Source: Durusdinium trenchii
Lineage: Eukaryota; Sar; Dinophyceae; Suessiales; Symbiodiniaceae
DNA length: 64,000 nt
NCBI GenBank assembly: GCA_963970005.1
Contig: CAXAMN010023695.1
Coordinates: forward strand, 1,695,490 to 1,759,489
Reading direction: 5' to 3'
Positions 20,444 to 29,607 of this stretch are shown here, piece by piece (the first letter of the stretch is position 1; every line of letters starts with the position of its first letter). A program made the translations under genes and the position numbers. Below the pieces are notes generated by a model. That model was not told where the DNA came from. It made no database searches and was given only the letters and a program-made list of their open reading frames with translations.

Positions 20444-20701
20444 ATGGAAGGGTGGATCTCGGGTCTTTCTGCCCTTGTTCAGGCTACTCACTTCCTCGCC
20501 TGCCCCGCGCATTGTCACCCTTCGATTGTAGCCCCATTTCTCCTGGGGCTTCTGTCAGGGGTCTGTCTCTCCCTCGTCGTCCTCGCCGGCCTTGCTTTTG
20601 TGTTCTTTCTGCATCCTCACTTGCTGAGGGCTCCGGCATCTTTCACGCCCCAGCCCTATAGAACCACAAGCCGGCTTCGCGGCTACTTGCATGAGCATTG
20701 A
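20444..20701 (+). CDS. Small hydrophobic ORF at the head of the retroelement
   Basis: An 85-codon frame whose stop overlaps the next ORF's start by 11 bases. Its centre (residues about 27-58) contains APFLLGLLSGVCLSLVVLAG followed by LAFVFFL, enough for one long or two short membrane spans. The C-terminal tail is basic and Pro-containing (RAPASFTPQPYRTTSRLRG). No such protein is standard for DIRS elements. The tight overlap with the next ORF suggests that it belongs to the element, but a competing frame (20365-20661) is open over the same bases. The start codon is uncertain. Confidence 0.45.
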   Translation: MEGWISGLSALVQATHFLACPAHCHPSIVAPFLLGLLSGVCLSLVVLAGLAFVFFLHPHLLRAPASFTPQPYRTTSRLRGYLHEH

Positions 20702-21317
20702 GGCCTCGGTTTCGTCGATTAAGGAAGAGCTGGTTCAGGTGGGTTTTGAGCTGAGGGCCCTGAGCGAGAGGCTTGCTAGGCTGGTCGAGAGGGTCGGATC
20801 TCTTGAGAGCAGCGCCCTGGCCGACCAGAGCTGGGAACTAGTCGAAGAGGGATCACTTCCGATCGGGGTCACCGACCTAGCTCACCCGTATCCCGGTGCA
20901 ACCACCTCACCACTGAGGGACATCGAGCCTGTCGTACCAAGGTACTTGATTGACTTGTGCAGCGAGCGACTAAGGTCCAATTCGTCCATCACGCCTGTTG
21001 AGAGGGCCAAGCGAGCTTTTGAGTTAGGCCACAGTGCCTGGTTGGCCATCGCCACAGGGGCGCATTACCGGCCTGCAGGATCTGTCCCGCACCTATCGAG
21101 CACGCATTGGATTGTCCTCCGAGGGTTAGGATTAAAGGAGACCGTGCGCACATCCACTCGCAGGGACGCACTCCGTGCCTTGGCAAGTTCGGATCCGACC
21201 GCGATCATCGAGGAGTTCGCATCGTTCATTGAGTTGCAAACTTTTTGCGTTGCTGCTAGGGTCTTTGTGCCCCCACTGAAGCGATGCACAAGTCCAGCAT
21301 CCGGTTTGCAGAGGTAG
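20691..21317 (+). CDS. Retroelement ORF2, 208-residue coiled-coil protein
   Basis: Starts MSIEASVSSIKEELVQVGFE. Residues about 8-48 form a heptad-like stretch (LRALSERLARLVERVGSLES) predicted as a coiled coil. The rest is mixed, with a helical ERAKRAFELGHSAWLAIATG segment and DALRALASSDPTAIIEEFAS near the end. It ends 34 bases inside the next ORF, in a different frame. Function is unknown. Position and coiled coil suggest a structural or Gag-like partner. It lacks zinc knuckles. Confidence 0.7.
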   Translation: MSIEASVSSIKEELVQVGFELRALSERLARLVERVGSLESSALADQSWELVEEGSLPIGVTDLAHPYPGATTSPLRDIEPVVPRYLIDLCSERLRSNSSITPVERAKRAFELGHSAWLAIATGAHYRPAGSVPHLSSTHWIVLRGLGLKETVRTSTRRDALRALASSDPTAIIEEFASFIELQTFCVAARVFVPPLKRCTSPASGLQR

Positions 21318-22942
21318 GGGAACCTAGCCTCCTAATTTTCTCAATACCCTCGGAGATTTCAAGATCGGGGGAGAACGGACAAGCCTATGCACAGCCCCTT
21401 TTGTCTAGAGAGGGGGGGTTTTTGGTAGCCCTGCCAGTGGAGTCCCTTTCATTGGAAGCACTGTCAGCCGCTCAGCAAGCAGACGATCAAGACCTACTGG
21501 GTCCCTCGTACGTGGTGACGGTAGGCCTTTGTGAAGAAGATGAATTCGGTCAGATATATAGCATTGATCACGAAGTTCAAGTTCTTTTGGTGGACCTTTC
21601 TGATTCAGCGCTCCAAGCTTTCAGAGAATATGATCCGGTGACGGATTCACTGGAGGAACTGCAAGCATATGATGATCATCATCCTGCGGCATTGCCACTC
21701 TCGGCCTCCTTGGTATCTCTGGCAAAGCAGTGGACCGAGGACCTGGGACAATCTCGCCTAAATTTTTACTCGGCTCGAGAAGAGCTGGAGACTCAGAGTG
21801 TGGCGCCCAAGACCCCAGGTCAACCGAAGAAGGCGGCGCCCAAGAGACTCACAAATGCCGCTTTGGCAGAACAAGTCGCTGCGCTGGCTACTCAGGTACA
21901 AGCTTTGACGGCGCTTCAACAGATGCCAAGACCGAGGCCCGAGACTGCTGCGCCCTCTGCCGCGCCTGCAGGAGGACAACGGCTTGGTCTAGGCCTTGGA
22001 CCTTATCCACAAACGCCGGCACTGGGTCAAGGGTTTGCTCATCTGGGACGGCCCAAGGATGCGGCCGTCAAGGCAGCAGCATCCCTCTTGGGGCCACCCC
22101 CAAAGACGCAGAAGAAGCCCGCAGTCCCTGCTCTACCGGAGGAGGTTGCTCGAGACGAGCCACAAGACCCTTTCCAACAAGCGGCGGACCCCATGTTGGC
22201 AGCGCTGTCCCTGCAGAGCACTGCATTGACCAGCCTGGTGGCGCACCTTGCGGGCCACTCGACAGACCCGCTGATAGACCTGCAAGGAGGAAGCATCAGC
22301 TCCAGTTCGTCCTCAACCCGGGGGGTCGCCAGGCGGGAGAAGATGCAAAGCGACCTGGCACTCAGACAGAGCAATTACTGGCTCGCCTTCCTTCAGCAGC
22401 TGTCAAGGAGGATGAACCCCTCTCGCCCGGTGCCTACCTCCACAGATATGGCAAAGGATTCCGATCTTTCGTTCCTGGCCTATCTGGAGAGGCACGGTGC
22501 CTACAAGCAGTCGAAGGAGATCGGCACCATTCTCTGGGTGCTTGGGTATATCGTCGATGCTGCAATTGCGCAAGACTTCGATGGTGTCAGAGAACACCTT
22601 GCCCTCTTCGCCACGGCTCTGGATCAGGCGGCCTTGGACCAAGGATGGTCAACAGCATTCCTGGTAACTTTGGCCGAGGAGCCACCAGCGACTTTGTTTG
22701 CAGAGAAGGGAACCAGCCTCTCGGTGTCCAAGCCTTTCAGCCCACTGATGCCAGTTGCATGGGGGGCCGTGTTGCTGGCCTACCTGAAGGACCTGGATAT
22801 CATGAACTCCAAGAAGCAGGAGAGTCCATCCAAGAAGGCGGGGGCGTCAGCCAGCCAAGAAACCAAGGAGGGCGATTCACCGAAGAAAAGGCCTCGCTTC
22901 CCCAAAAAGCCAAAGGGAGGCGGTGGCCAAGCAGCTCAGTGA
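21284..22942 (+). CDS. Retroelement Gag-like ORF, 552 residues
   Basis: The frame begins at the ATG at 21284. It has an acidic N-terminal half, a Lys/Pro-rich hinge (PGQPKKAAPKRLTNAAL), a short coiled coil at about 188-213 (LAEQVAALATQVQALTAL), a Pro/Ala/Gly linker, a Ser run (ISSSSSSTR) and a helical domain (around QSNYWLAFLQQLSRRMNP). The last 45 residues are highly basic (SPKKRPRFPKKPKGGG), as expected for nucleic-acid binding. This arrangement fits a Gag-like capsid/nucleocapsid protein, inferred from position before pol. No CCHC knuckle is seen. The frame ends six bases before the pol ATG. The longer frame-1 reading that overlaps it (from 21730) is a shadow. Confidence 0.75.
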   Translation: MHKSSIRFAEVGEPSLLIFSIPSEISRSGENGQAYAQPLLSREGGFLVALPVESLSLEALSAAQQADDQDLLGPSYVVTVGLCEEDEFGQIYSIDHEVQVLLVDLSDSALQAFREYDPVTDSLEELQAYDDHHPAALPLSASLVSLAKQWTEDLGQSRLNFYSAREELETQSVAPKTPGQPKKAAPKRLTNAALAEQVAALATQVQALTALQQMPRPRPETAAPSAAPAGGQRLGLGLGPYPQTPALGQGFAHLGRPKDAAVKAAASLLGPPPKTQKKPAVPALPEEVARDEPQDPFQQAADPMLAALSLQSTALTSLVAHLAGHSTDPLIDLQGGSISSSSSSTRGVARREKMQSDLALRQSNYWLAFLQQLSRRMNPSRPVPTSTDMAKDSDLSFLAYLERHGAYKQSKEIGTILWVLGYIVDAAIAQDFDGVREHLALFATALDQAALDQGWSTAFLVTLAEEPPATLFAEKGTSLSVSKPFSPLMPVAWGAVLLAYLKDLDIMNSKKQESPSKKAGASASQETKEGDSPKKRPRFPKKPKGGGGQAAQ

Positions 22943-22947
22943 AGGCT

Positions 22948-25900
22948 ATGCATGTGTCTCCTCCACCACGTGACATACAGTCATCGCCACGGGAGGAGGG
23001 GAGAGATCAGAATTCATGGAGAGGCCAGCCTGATGATCACGCCGGCCAACCACAGCCCAGCAAGTTCAACCATGAAGCAAAATTCGATGCACTTCAGCAG
23101 CATATGTCGCTCCCGAAGTGGTGCGCGTGTTTGACATCGGCTGTACTCAGGACGAGGACACCCTTTGCTGCTTTTCTTGCCCGTACTTTCCATCTGCCTC
23201 GCACCTCCCAGAGTGCGTCACCGTCCATGTTCCCGGTCCCGCTCCCTTCGGGTGAGCCTTGGGCTCGGATGCCCCCAGACCTTTCTTCAAGGAAGAGAAG
23301 GCAGATCCACGTTGCTCGGGCCATCCACATCATTGTTCTGGCTTTGAACTTTTACCATGCTGGAGGACCATGCAGCCTGGAGGCCTTGGGGAGAACTCCG
23401 AACGCCTACCATAAGGGCATTTATCAGAGGATTCGGAGTTTAATCAGGGCGGAGGGCCAAGCTACGATTCAATGTATTGCTAGCTCTGGTCGTAGGCTTC
23501 CACAATTAGTTGCACGACTTTCGGAGCTATCTCAAGCCCTAACGTCCATTGGCCCTTCTTGCAATCCCTATGACAAGGTGTTCAATGGCTTTGAGGTTGC
23601 TCCAACCACAGACGCAGAAGAGCTGAAACCCTATAGGAATCTGGATGCAAAGAGACTTGTCCTGACTGGCAGGGGAGCATGGGACGCCACAGAGTTCCTG
23701 CAGGATGAACCGGTTCTGGCCTTCCGTGAGCCAGCATCTCTCCTCTTTACAGATGAGCCCCTACAAGAAGATGTGCCGCTGATTACCGATGATCCTAGCG
23801 AGATAGTCGCACTCGCATCAGTCTGGGACAAGCAAGGCCTGCTTTTCATCCATGATGGCAGAGCTTTTGATGAGCATCCTGAATGCTATACCCGCATCTT
23901 CAATGCGTTCAAGAATGTCAAGATGGACCGCCAAATCGGCGACCGACGTTCGAGAAATAGTTGCGAGGGCCGTGTGAAGGGCCCCAGTGCCTTCCTCCCA
24001 TGTGGCCCCGACCTTTTAGACTGGTACTGTAACCCCAGGACCCACTACATAGCCCAAGCCATCACTGACAGAAAGGATTTTTATCACCAGTTTGCTGTTT
24101 CGGATAGCCGTGCTTTTTCGAACACTGTAGGACCGCCGGTCGATGCGAGCGAGCTAGAACAATTTGATGCCTTCTCGGCGTACCTCCTACGCCAGGCGAA
24201 GTCCAGATACCACAGAGGTCTTCACGGAGACCGTTTAGGCCTGAAAGGTCAGCATCTTGCAAAGGGCCAGCCGCAGAAGCTTTTCGTTGCTTTTAGATCG
24301 ATCCTCCAGGGAGACCACACAGGGGTTGATGTAGCTACTAGTGCACACCTGTCGCTGTTGAAAGGCGTAGGCCTCCTTGATGAGAAGTCTAGGTTACAAA
24401 GTTGTACTCCCCTTTTTGATCAGTCAAACTGCGAAGGACTTTGTATTGACGACTATTTTGCAATGAGCCTTGAGACCCTGGGCACGCCGTTGCAGGCCTT
24501 GGGTGCAAAGCTGAAGATCGATCGGGCCCTTGAGGCCTATCAGCAGGCTGGGATTCTGGGAAGTCCTGAGAAGGACGTGCTGGCCGATAAGGCAAAGATT
24601 GTTGGGGCCGTATGCAACTCAAGTGCGGAGGCCCGCGCCCAGGGTGTTGTTACCTTAGGCGCCCCTACTGAGAAGCGTATTGCACTTTCAGTCATCAGTC
24701 TGCAGCTGTGCACCTTGACGCACACCACAGACGTCTTACATGTGTGTTTGACCGGGGGTTGGGCGTCAGCCTTCATGTTCCGCAGGCCTCTCATGGGCCT
24801 TTTGCATAGGGTTTACGATCTTGTGCAGGGTTCAGTAGTGGACCCTAACCGCCCAAAGATTTGTCGCCTGCCTAGGTCGGTTGCCAACGAGTTTGTCCTT
24901 GCGGCAATCCTGATGCCGCTTGCGAGCTCAGACTTGAGCGCCGATTTCAACACACTGCTGTACTGTAGTGACGCCTCCAGCAGGATGGGCGCCTTTTGCT
25001 CAGCATCGATTCCTAGAGACCTGTCGTCGGTGATTTGGAAAGCATGTAAATCTAAGGGGGCTTACACGAGGCTCCTTTCGCAGGTTGAGTCGGACATCAA
25101 ACGCATCGGAGGTTCCGAGTCATTTGAAGACGAGCTTGAAACGGCAGCGCAGCCGGTTAATGTCCGTAGGCCGTTGGCCTATCGTTTCGCGTTCATCGAG
25201 CTGTTTGCGGGGTCCTCAAAGGTCACGGAACAGATGTCTCAACTCGGGTGGTCAGTAGGCCCGCCCATCGACCTGAGCTTCAGTCCGGAATATGACCTCT
25301 CGGCGGTTCATGTCATGAGTTGGTTGAGCCACCTAATAGTCACTAAGAGTATAGAGAGCTTTGCCTGTGAACCTCCCTGCACCACCTTCTCGATAATGAG
25401 AAGACCGCAACTGAGGTCGAAGCTGGAGCCGTATGGTTTCTGTCCCGCAGATCCACAAACCAAAACAGGCACAGTCCTCGCGTTGAGAGGGCTCCAGTGT
25501 CTTCATTTGGGGCACAGGGTTGGGACACCGGGCTGGCTTGAGACCCCTTTTTCTTCTCGTTTGAAAGCGTTGCCTCCCTACAAGAGACTCCAAGGGGCCA
25601 AAGGAGCTGACTTTTGTAGGTCGGACTCATGTTGTTTCGGTTCGGAACATTTGAAGCCTTTCGCTTTCCTCAGTGTTTGGGCCCCGCTCAGCAGGGTGAG
25701 GAGGAGATGTAGGTGCTCAGGTAAGCACCTGCAAGTGCAGGGTCAGTACACAAAGTCCAGCGCCATGTATACAGAGGACCTCGCACGAAACCTTGCTCTG
25801 GTGCTCCATGATGCCATTTTGGCAAAGAGGGCCCTCGACGAGGACTGGGACGGAGCCCCTTCCGCGGGACTTGAAAGCCTTCTGGTAAATCAGCTTGCTC

Positions 25901-27678
25901 TGGAAGCGCCTTGGCAGACTGAGAAGAAATGGACCTTCAAAGGAGCCTCGCACATTAATATTCAGGAGTCTGTCTCGGTCCTCAGAGCGATTGAGCATGC
26001 ATCAAGGAAAGGCTCCCCCCAGAGGACCTCCATTCTCGTCGATTCGAACGTCGTTAGATGTGCGGTTTCAAAAGGACGAACATCGTCCAGAGGCCTCATG
26101 CCGATTTTAGCTAAGATCAATGCAGTTTCCTTAGCCGCAGGCCAGTACCTGTGTCTGCCCTTTTGTCCTACTCGTCTGAACCCTTCAGACGACCCCACTC
26201 GTGGTGTTGAACTTAGATCCCCAGTGCGCGAAGGTGCCACTCTCAGACTGAGCCTCTCGGAGTGGGAGGACATGGCAAGCCATAAGGGTCTTAGGAGCAC
26301 AGCCGCCAACTGGTTGCGTTTTGTAGTTTTGGTGGGCGGGACCCATCTGTTGAGCCTCAGAGATCAGAGTTCGTTTAGGCAGCCGCCTGTTTGGGAATAT
26401 AGATCCTTCCTCAACCGCGCTTTCCCTCGAGAGTTTGATAGCACACTCGGCTTCCCAGGTGAGGGCCCTCTGCTACTTCTCCTCTGGATTTTTGTTGCTT
26501 CTCCCCTGTCTTCATCCTTCCTGGGCGGGCGAGGCACTCCTCCCTTTTGGATTTCAGGAGCCATTTTGGGGGGGACGCGATGCGCCATGGCAGTGACGAT
26601 AGAACCCCGGAACCCGGGAGACCAGAGAAGAGCTGACTACCGAAAGAGGATTGGGCCACTCCCCACTGGCAGACCTGTGCTAAAGGTCACTGAGAAGCGA
26701 AGAGAGGTGTTGCTGTCAGCCTTCACGAGGTGGCTGGAAGGACGTGGTGTTGTGGTCGATGACCTCTTTGTCAACACCTACCAGACTATAGAGGAAATCA
26801 ACACACTGCTGACAGCCTATGGGCGAGAGCTCCATCTAGCGGGCCGACCGCTGAATGATTTCTCTGAGACGATAAACTCAATTTCCAGTTGGAAGCCACA
26901 GCTGCGCCGGACCCTTCAGGGCGCCTGGGACCTGGCGTATAGCTGGGTCAAGACAGAACCGGCGGTTCACCACACCGCCATGCCGGCGCAAGTACTGATG
27001 GCATGCTTGAGCTGCTGTTTTGCCTGGGGATGGGTTCGCATGGCTGGATGTTTAGCAATGGCCTGGGGAGGACTTTTAAGGGCTGGAGAGTTGTTTCAAG
27101 CCAGAAGACTAGATCTACAACTTCCTTCAGACCTTGCAGGTAGTGTTCCCTTTGCCCTCCTCGCCATAAACGAGCCAAAGACCAGACATAGCACAGCAAG
27201 GCACCAATGCTCAAAGCTGGACATCCCAGACTTGGTGTCCACGATAGAGCTGGCTTTTAGGTCACTTCGACCGTCTGAACTTCTCTGGGATAGGAGCCCG
27301 CAAACCATGCGGAATAGACTCCGTTCGATCTTCAGAGCATTGCGATTGCCCGTGGAGACCTACAAAGGTGTACGAGCCCTAGACCTCGGCTCCTTGAGAC
27401 CAGGAGGAGCCACACACCTTCTTCAGACCACGGAAAGCGGAGACCTCGTCATGAGGCGAGGTCGTTGGGCCAGCTACAGGGTTATGAGTATCTACATACA
27501 AGAAGTGGCCACAACATCTTTCCTCTCTATCCTGGAGAAGAGTGTGCGTGAACAGGTGCTTGAACTCGCTTTTTGTTTTACTACTTTCCTCGAGCAAGCC
27601 TGGGCTTTTGAGCAAGCAAAGATCCCCCGAGAAGTTTGGTACCTTCTTTTTACCGCCACGCAGCAGAAAGCAGCTTGA
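22948..27678 (+). CDS. Retroelement Pol: RT, RNase H with nested methyltransferase-like domain, tyrosine recombinase (1576 residues)
   Basis: The start ATG at 22948 was chosen because the frame upstream overlaps gag and reads like a shadow. Residues 1-320: unassigned, helical. RT: the active-site pair is D501-D502 in GLCIDDYFAMS. RNase H: D675 in YCSDASSRMGAF, E1007 in HINIQESVSVL, D1032 in LVDSNVVRCAV and the D1081/D1082 pair in NPSDDPTRG give the expected D-E-D-D set. Between D675 and E1007 lies a methyltransferase-like domain with a SAM-binding-type motif FIELFAGSSKVTEQM (about 749-763) and PPC (809-811) in CEPPCTTFS, resembling motifs I and IV of C5-cytosine methyltransferases. Tyrosine recombinase: R1378 (LLRAGEL), K1411 (NEPKTR), R1484 (SLRPGGAT), W1507 and nucleophile Y1516 (SIYIQE). 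The His of the usual HxxR is Gly here. The protein presumably copies element RNA and integrates circular DNA without target duplication. Confidence 0.9.
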   Translation: MHVSPPPRDIQSSPREEGRDQNSWRGQPDDHAGQPQPSKFNHEAKFDALQQHMSLPKWCACLTSAVLRTRTPFAAFLARTFHLPRTSQSASPSMFPVPLPSGEPWARMPPDLSSRKRRQIHVARAIHIIVLALNFYHAGGPCSLEALGRTPNAYHKGIYQRIRSLIRAEGQATIQCIASSGRRLPQLVARLSELSQALTSIGPSCNPYDKVFNGFEVAPTTDAEELKPYRNLDAKRLVLTGRGAWDATEFLQDEPVLAFREPASLLFTDEPLQEDVPLITDDPSEIVALASVWDKQGLLFIHDGRAFDEHPECYTRIFNAFKNVKMDRQIGDRRSRNSCEGRVKGPSAFLPCGPDLLDWYCNPRTHYIAQAITDRKDFYHQFAVSDSRAFSNTVGPPVDASELEQFDAFSAYLLRQAKSRYHRGLHGDRLGLKGQHLAKGQPQKLFVAFRSILQGDHTGVDVATSAHLSLLKGVGLLDEKSRLQSCTPLFDQSNCEGLCIDDYFAMSLETLGTPLQALGAKLKIDRALEAYQQAGILGSPEKDVLADKAKIVGAVCNSSAEARAQGVVTLGAPTEKRIALSVISLQLCTLTHTTDVLHVCLTGGWASAFMFRRPLMGLLHRVYDLVQGSVVDPNRPKICRLPRSVANEFVLAAILMPLASSDLSADFNTLLYCSDASSRMGAFCSASIPRDLSSVIWKACKSKGAYTRLLSQVESDIKRIGGSESFEDELETAAQPVNVRRPLAYRFAFIELFAGSSKVTEQMSQLGWSVGPPIDLSFSPEYDLSAVHVMSWLSHLIVTKSIESFACEPPCTTFSIMRRPQLRSKLEPYGFCPADPQTKTGTVLALRGLQCLHLGHRVGTPGWLETPFSSRLKALPPYKRLQGAKGADFCRSDSCCFGSEHLKPFAFLSVWAPLSRVRRRCRCSGKHLQVQGQYTKSSAMYTEDLARNLALVLHDAILAKRALDEDWDGAPSAGLESLLVNQLALEAPWQTEKKWTFKGASHINIQESVSVLRAIEHASRKGSPQRTSILVDSNVVRCAVSKGRTSSRGLMPILAKINAVSLAAGQYLCLPFCPTRLNPSDDPTRGVELRSPVREGATLRLSLSEWEDMASHKGLRSTAANWLRFVVLVGGTHLLSLRDQSSFRQPPVWEYRSFLNRAFPREFDSTLGFPGEGPLLLLLWIFVASPLSSSFLGGRGTPPFWISGAILGGTRCAMAVTIEPRNPGDQRRADYRKRIGPLPTGRPVLKVTEKRREVLLSAFTRWLEGRGVVVDDLFVNTYQTIEEINTLLTAYGRELHLAGRPLNDFSETINSISSWKPQLRRTLQGAWDLAYSWVKTEPAVHHTAMPAQVLMACLSCCFAWGWVRMAGCLAMAWGGLLRAGELFQARRLDLQLPSDLAGSVPFALLAINEPKTRHSTARHQCSKLDIPDLVSTIELAFRSLRPSELLWDRSPQTMRNRLRSIFRALRLPVETYKGVRALDLGSLRPGGATHLLQTTESGDLVMRRGRWASYRVMSIYIQEVATTSFLSILEKSVREQVLELAFCFTTFLEQAWAFEQAKIPREVWYLLFTATQQKAA

Positions 27679-27750
27679 ACAGTTCGGGCATAAACGGAAG
27701 TTTTGGGTGGCGTTGTGTCAGTTCCAGCTGAAAGATGGCGGAACTGTGTG

Positions 27751-27760
27751 NNNNNNNNNN
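27751..27760. other. Assembly gap (10 N)
   Basis: Ten Ns lie just beyond the retroelement. The 3' terminal sequences of the element may be missing or collapsed here. Confidence 1.
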
Positions 27761-28040
27761 TGCTTTGCAGATGGAAAATGAAAGCAACAGTGTCAGACAG
27801 AGTTGATATATACTCCTTCATCATGGGGGGCAGATCGTGCTGATGTTTGCGCCCTCAAAAGTGATTTCCCTCGGAGATGAATCCCCTATTGTTGTCCGTT
27901 TTTCTCACACGTTTCAGCAAAAGTCCTTTCTGGATTGATCTGAAAGACATCAAGGCCATGTGGAGAATTCCCAGGTCGCTCTTAGTCATTTCACTTTGCC
28001 CCATCCGCTCCTCTGCCGCCCACGGAGAAGCCGGCCCAAG

Positions 28041-28978
28041 GCCATCCGCGACATGCAGATCGACCAGCTCCCCGAAACGCCGGACAACAGGCGGGAGGAG
28101 GAGCCCATCGAAAAAGGAAGCCCACCAGGAATAGACCTGGAGCTTCGCAGTGACGCCATACTTGATCCCCTGGTGTCAGGTCACCAACATGAGGGCAAGG
28201 TGAAAGGTCACAAAACAGGGACTCCCAAGTTCGTTCTCTTCGCTTTTCGGTTCGTTTTCGGTTCTTTTCGCTTCGGTCAGAACCTTCCGCTCACGCGTCG
28301 CTTCGGTGCTCGGGTGCCGAGAAGTTGGGTCCCTTCCTGGCCGAGTCCTTTTTGCAGTATCCAAACAGTGATGTGTGACATGGTCATATGATGCAGAATA
28401 GCCCCTTATAACTGTTAAGGGGTGTACAATAATTTCACCACCCCTTGAAGGTCCAGGTATGTTACAGAACATGTAATATGTTCCCTTGAACTCCGCGACA
28501 AGAGCCACTGCATCAGCGGATCCGATCTTAAGATGACACCACTGCCTAAAATAGGAAGTGACTGGTGTCACAAGTGGGGTGAGGACCAACGACCACCTGG
28601 TGTTCAGATCAGTCGAGAATCACGTCTTACTCACCCCCCTTGTGACACCAAAAGGCCGGTGTTCCGATCCCTGGACGCCGATGCCGCAGATCGCGCTCGG
28701 CTACGCGACAGGTTCCGAGCGAACTGGTCGGGACGGAATCGGCTCGAACTGGGCCGAAGAAGGACCACTTTCGGCGAGCCCGAACTCGGGTGTCACACCG
28801 GGAATTGATTGACATCGCCCACAGGAAGCAGGGTGCCGTGCTGTTTGCCTTCGACGAGGACGGAGAGGACCCGCTGCGGAAGGCGGCTGCAATGGAGGCG
28901 CCGGGACGACGGGGCCGGGGCCGTCGAAGAAGGACCCCGGCCGATGCGTCGGACCTGAAGGGCCTGCCATGCGACTGA
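28041..28978 (+). CDS. 3' end of a small Arg-rich gene (three exons)
   Basis: Exons 28041-28102, 28655-28789 and 28825-28978 each follow AG, begin with G and join in phase. Donors are GC, then GT. The first reads AIRDMQIDQLPETPDNRREE, the second PVFRSLDADAADRARLRDRF and on to GRRRTTFGEPEL. The third reads KQGAVLFAFDEDGEDPLRKA, then an Arg-rich run (GRRGRGRRRRTP), ending at TGA 28976-28978. High G/C at third positions supports the frames. The last intron would be only 35 bases (28790-28824), unusually short. The protein is not recognised. The basic tail suggests nucleic-acid or acidic-partner binding. Upstream exons are not found and could be interrupted by the retroelement. Confidence 0.5.
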
Positions 28979-29235
28979 GGCGCCTGAGTAGGACTGGATG
29001 GGATGGGTTCACGAAGCTCACGGAGCCAAGTGACCAGGGCGAAGCCTTTCATCTTCCTCCAAGCCATAGATTCCGCCCTTGGCCATGCATGCTTTCGACC
29101 GACCTCTCTGTCTGCAGGAGGGCACCACGCGCACGAATCGGCGCGTCTCAAGGGCAAGCCTCCGGGCGGAGGTCCGGTGTGAGACTCCGGGGGGGCGACT
29201 TGGGGACGGGAGCTGAACCATCCATACCCTAGAAC

Positions 29236-29318
29236 CCATTTGATCCCTGTTTTGACCAGAAAAGACCATTTGTGGCTTCTCCAAAGCAGGGGTCAATCAG
29301 GTTCTAGGATGTTCTAGG
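29236..29318. repeat. Dispersed diverged repeat, copy A (GGTCAATCAGGTTCTAGG end)
   Basis: The order CCATTTGATCC, GTTTTGA, AAAGACCAT, CCAAA, GGTCAATCAGGTTCTAGG is shared with copies at 31693-31787 and 32158-32252. Identity is moderate and spacing nearly constant, so these look like old copies of one short element. A fourth partial end (GGTCAATCAGGTTC) is at 41818. Confidence 0.6.
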
Positions 29319-29580
29319 TAGATATGGAACATTTTCACTGCCGATCGGTTGGGATGATTTTCTCACGTTTTGATGGTTAATGTAGGTACATATTCCATAG
29401 ATGGATGGCCTGGGGAGGTTTGGGGGAGGTTCCCTGAACGGTTCCTTTTTCAGTTGATGATTCCAAAGAAACCATGTTTCTGTGTGGAGCTGTCTGTCTT
29501 GAACTCTTTGGGGACCTTGCCAGAAAAACCGGTTTGGAGGATTCGATCGAAGAGAGCCCTTTCAAATAGTAGATGTTTGA

Positions 29581-29607
29581 TCTCCCTCTCTCTCTCTCTC
29601 TCTTTTT
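29581..29607. repeat. CT microsatellite
   Basis: About ten CT units. The antisense frame across it gives an Arg-Glu repeat ORF that is spurious. Confidence 0.9.

Larger units (their letters stand above)
20444..27678 (+). mobile_element. DIRS-like (tyrosine-recombinase) retrotransposon, nearly intact
   Basis: Four + strand ORFs lie head to tail with overlaps or tiny gaps: 20444-20701, 20691-21317, 21284-22942 and 22948-27678. The last encodes reverse transcriptase, a split RNase H with a methyltransferase-like insert, and a C-terminal tyrosine recombinase. Known DIRS elements combine RT, RNase H, an MT domain and a tyrosine recombinase in place of an integrase. That combination is the reason for the class call. 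The ORFs have no stops or frameshifts, suggesting recent insertion. Codon use is less G/C-biased than in the host exons. I could not find terminal or split direct repeats, so the true ends are unknown. The listed span covers only the coding part. A 10-N gap lies 73 bases after the last stop. Confidence 0.9.

Noticed and set aside
21730..22947. Upstream extension of the pol frame over gag
   Set aside because: The frame is open, but its product is irregular Gly/Arg/Cys-rich sequence typical of a shadow, while the gag frame over the same bases is regular. The pol start was set at 22948.
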